Assembly: GCA_013076295.1 (NCBI GenBank)
Contig: RQOL01000374.1
Location: forward strand, 4,888,743-4,952,742
DNA: 64,000 bases
Direction: 5' to 3'
Source: Sanderia malayensis
Lineage: Eukaryota > Cnidaria > Scyphozoa > Semaeostomeae > Pelagiidae
Under the pieces are notes generated by a model. The model was not told the origin of the DNA and searched no databases. It saw nothing but the letters and a program-made list of their open reading frames with translations. The position numbers and the translations under genes are program-made. Of the stretch, positions 61,112 through 64,000 are shown piece by piece; position 1 is the first letter of the stretch, and each line of letters opens with the position of its first letter.

Positions 61112-61296
61112 GATGATTGAATTTGCTGGAAAAACCGAAACTGAAATGAACACAACAACAACAACACAGGTTTCCCGCGCTTCTGACGCTCAATCAAGCC
61201 TGCAGTGCATTGTGGTATACTATGGCAGTTTTGGGCTCGTGGTGAAAAAAAGAAAAAAGAAAAAACAAAGCAATCGAAATTAAAATGGTTTTCAAA

Positions 61297-61494
61297 CAGG
61301 GACGTAGGAAGCATCTCAAACTTGGGGGGGCACGACACTTTGAGGGCACTTTTGCCACTAGAAGGGCACTATCAAATACGTTAAATTTGCGAAAATGGGG
61401 CAAAATTCCTATGGCAAAAAGGGCACTTTTTCTTTTTTTGCAAAATCTTGGGGGGGGCACGTGCCCCCAGTGCCCCCCGGTTCCTACGTCTCTG
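61297..61494. mobile_element. 198-bp hAT-type MITE with 8-bp TSD
   Basis: The ends CAGGGACGTAGGAA and TTCCTACGTCTCTG are inverted repeats with one difference. An exact 8-bp duplication, TTTTCAAA, flanks it (61289-61296 and 61495-61502). CAG...CTG ends plus an 8-bp duplication mark hAT elements. The body has runs of G near both ends and GGGCACTTTT-type repeats. It lies 185 bp upstream of the alpha-kinase start. Confidence 0.93.
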
Positions 61495-61614
61495 TTTTCA
61501 AATGAAATGTAAATAATATGAAATTGATAAATTAAAAATTAATATCAATAAAAAAATATATTTTTATTTTTTTTATTTTATTTTCATTTTTTTAAAAATA
61601 TTTTCATTATTTAG

Positions 61615-61830
61615 CTCGCTGCACTCGCCTGTCTATCTATTATCAAGAAACATTGACTGATAGGGCGGACTTCGTGCGCTGCATTCGCTTCGCTCATGCC
61701 TCTTTCAACCCCACGTACAATGGGTTAGCTCGCTGTGTTTCCCTGTCTATCTATTATCAAGAAAAATTGACTAATAGGCATGCTTGTAACGCTTAGGCCC
61801 AATGAAAACAAAGTCAAAGTTATGAACTTT
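61615..61830. repeat. Dispersed repeat, GCTGCATTCGCT family
   Basis: Two tandem partial units of TAGCTCGCTG...CCTGTCTATCTATTATCAAG, with GTGCGCTGCATTCGCTTCGC between, then AGGCATGCTTGTAACGCTTAGGCCCAATG, which is the inverse of 20937-20962. It is the same family as 21530-21970 and 29984-30110. Confidence 0.75.
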
Positions 61831-62283
61831 TCAGGCGCTATTTGCACGATTTTCCCCATTTCAACTTTCCACAAGTGTTTGTATGTTTGTATAGTAGGCA
61901 TAGTATGTATAGTATGTTTTATTAGTAGGCACAGTAGGCATAGTATATTTTTACTAGCCAGTGGCTAGTAAAAAAGAGTATTAATTCACACAAATTCCAT
62001 TTTATCAGAATATTGCTAATTGAGAACTACAACATTTTCTAAACTTTCATAACTTTCCCAGCATTTCCTATTAATCTTATACTAATTTTACATGCATTTC
62101 AACATTTCATTTTAAGAACATTTCAACATGGCAAATGCCAAGGCAAAAGAAAATAACATTGCCATAACTCTTCACAATGATACTAAAATAATTATATTAA
62201 ATACATTAATATATTTATTAGTACATTTCCCATCTTCATAACTGCTATCAACCATTATTTTTTGCATCCTTTTTTTCTCCTAG
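61831..62283. other. AT-rich, nothing firm
   Basis: Includes GTA-rich repeats (TAGTAGGCATAGTATG, about 61890-61945). An ATG at about 62128 opens MANAKAKENNIAITLHND, which could be an upstream exon of the next gene, but no donor joins it convincingly. Confidence 0.35.
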
Positions 62284-62701
62284 GAAATAACATATAGCAG
62301 TATAGCTGCATTGAAGAAGAAATGTGCCGACCAATTTCCAGAATTGGTCGGCAAACGTTTTACTTTAGTCTTTGCGACCAAGAGAAGAATCCCAACAAAT
62401 GAAATTGTGTATGTACAGCTTTTTACATTGTATTTCACATGTTTATCATACACACTTTAACAATGGCATTGCATCTTTTTACAAAATGTTAACAACCTTT
62501 AACATATCAATCTTATGTGTGTTAATTTACAGAACACAAACAGATGCTTTTATTACGATTGTTGAAGGCCAACGAAAAAGAAAAGCCCCCAAAAAAGAAG
62601 GTGGGAAGGTCAACCAAAATCCTTCGCACAAAATCCCCAATGAACATGCCGAATTGGCACGTGGGGCCAAAATTGTAAAAATTTCATACTTCAATATGTA
62701 A
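62284..62701 (+). CDS. Last two exons of an unknown protein
   Basis: Exon 62284-62408 (after CTCCTAG) encodes EITYSSIAALKKKCADQFPE and RFTLVFATKRRIPTNEIV; donor GTATGT follows. Exon 62533-62701 (after TTTACAG) joins in phase and reads TDAFITIVEGQRKRKAPKKE, then ELARGAKIVKISYFNM and stops. Good splice sites and matching phase support a real transcript end. The lysine-rich C-terminus might be a nuclear signal. I do not recognise the family, and the upstream part is not found. Confidence 0.5.
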
Positions 62702-62713
62702 ATAGCGTAGATA

Positions 62714-62859
62714 CAGTAAGAGCCTGCATATATGAACCTCCTATTTTTAAGAATCTACCACCCTATATTCCATTCTTCGATTACCCATTCTTTTTGTTTC
62801 TTCACAACCAAAATAGCATACAAAATAAGATGGAAGATCTTATATGCAGGTTTTTACTG
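62714..62859. mobile_element. 146-bp MITE-like inverted-repeat element
   Basis: CAGTAAGAGCCTGCATATAT at the left end is complemented by TTATATGCAGGTTTTTACTG at the right end (about 20 bp, three differences). GTAGATA occurs just outside both ends, but is offset by three bases on the right, so a target duplication is unsure. The CAG...CTG ends would fit a hAT-type element. Confidence 0.65.
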
Positions 62860-64000
62860 TTTGTAGATAGTTTTTAAATAGTTTTTAGCTTGTAGTTATG
62901 TTGTTCGATAGTTTGTAGTTATGTAGTTTTATAGTTTGTAGTTCTGTTGTCATGTAGCTTAGTGGCCTTGCTCATGCATGAATTATTCATACTAATAATA
63001 ACTTACTTTTTTTTGGCCTACCAATCAATCTCACCTATTTCCCATATTCATGCATGCTCAATGCCCTTTCCTGTTTAAATAGTTCATAATTCAGTTCATT
63101 GTTATATTCAGTTCCGTTCATATATTATTGTTCTAATTTTAAAACCCATATATTCATTAGACACTTACCACACAAAAAACCAGGTAGGGACATCCTTTCC
63201 TTTTTCTGTCCAGCAATCAGCACCTGCAAGCAACAATAAAATTAAGTGAAACCATTAACCAAACACACAGCTTCAATAATTCAGAATACTTTCCAGGTTA
63301 CAGCAATGCCAACTCATTGCTTATAGCAGTATGAGCTGGCCCACCAAAACACAGAAGGAGAGCAGATTTCCATTATTCCTATTCAACTGCTCTGAATTTG
63401 CCTTTTTTTCTTAGTTCATATACAACTAGAGTAACAAACTTACCCAAGCCTGCCATGCCTGTTGAAAGGATGCATTATTCTCTTCCAATATGTAGAAATT
63501 CTATAATTGATAGATAACAATTAAAGTTAAACACACCATAACTCATTATAGTTTGCTTAATAGTGGTTGATTGAAAAGAGTGACAAAGATCAAATTATAT
63601 TATTACCATTAATCTTATTCCTCCGATTTGATCGGCTCTCTTCGTCGTCAACGCTATCTACCAAGGCTGAGGCTTCTTTTCCTTTACAATATAATAATAA
63701 TAATTTCGCAAATAAAATTCTGTCTGGCATGTGAGAGATTGTTACAACGTTTCCTTTGTCTTTGTTCTTTTCCTTTGTCTTCTTCTTGCAGGGACAGACG
63801 AAACGTGCACACGTGCCTGCCCCATAGTGTTAACGAGGCTTACACTCCAGACGCCATCGGCCACTTTTCATCAACTGGATGCATCGAAACCCTGTGATCT
63901 CCATCAACTTGCCCAATTGAACGATAATATATTGTTTAAAAAGTAGTAATATTTTTAAACCAACTGTAAATATTCAGTAAAAGGAACATAACATAATATT
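62860..64000. other. Unassigned to the window edge
   Basis: Begins with loosely repeated TAGTTTGTAGTTATGT units (62870-62955). The plus-strand frames at 63628-63946 have possible splice signals (TTCTTGCAG/GGACAGAC at about 63791) but no motif, so I leave them unannotated. Confidence 0.45.

Noticed and set aside
63628..63946. Overlapping plus-strand ORFs near the right edge
   Set aside because: No motif or matched splice partner; they reach the window edge, so cannot be judged.

Overview
The window is nuclear DNA from an invertebrate animal. Evidence: short GT-AG introns, AT-rich intergenic DNA, satellite and minisatellite arrays, and dense DNA transposons of types common in marine invertebrates (Helitrons, MULEs, hAT, TTAA elements). 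A cnidarian, sponge or mollusc would fit, but the sequence does not settle the phylum. I see no prokaryotic operon, rRNA, tRNA or CRISPR array. Most recognisable coding sequence belongs to mobile elements or to transposon-like multicopy families; little looks like a conserved single-copy host gene.

Layout. 1-3283: satellite of ~137-bp units, each carrying a hairpin around two GGTACC sites. 3332-9211 (-): split gene with an OTU-type cysteine protease motif; a 1.5-kb TTAA-flanked inverted-repeat element sits in one intron. 9994-11568 (-): hAT-like fragment and a Myb/SANT-like gene with frameshifts. 12815-17032 (+): broken ORF of a multicopy family whose C-terminus resembles a FEN1/PIN nuclease. 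18400-20462 (+): Helitron N-terminal fragment (OTU, DUF6570-like, Rep start). 20461-24518: dispersed repeats and a 1-kb 14-bp minisatellite. 24519-29983: nearly intact 5.5-kb Mutator-like element with TIRs and a 9-bp TSD; one 10-exon gene encodes MULE transposase, SWIM, Ulp1 protease and a PHD finger. 30000-36400: mostly unassigned, with a diverged duplication and two candidate signal-peptide exons. 36584-42380 (-): decayed Helitron Rep/helicase. 44417-55588 (-): a second Helitron, split by a 7,049-bp transposon at 47445-54493.

That 7-kb element is the most interesting object here. It has ~136-140-bp TIRs, a perfect 9-bp TSD, and two genes starting just inside the TIRs and converging to within 13 bp: a RecQ-type helicase and an undisrupted 5-exon DUF6589-type protein (1,023 aa) that I suggest is the transposase. 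Removing it with one TSD copy restores the Helitron reading frame, so both boundaries are well supported.

56528-64000: decayed gene fragment, nested MITEs, alpha-kinase pseudogene (-), a 198-bp hAT MITE with an 8-bp TSD, a dispersed repeat, a two-exon ORF and a small MITE. Single-base indels recur, often in homopolymers; some may be assembly error rather than decay.
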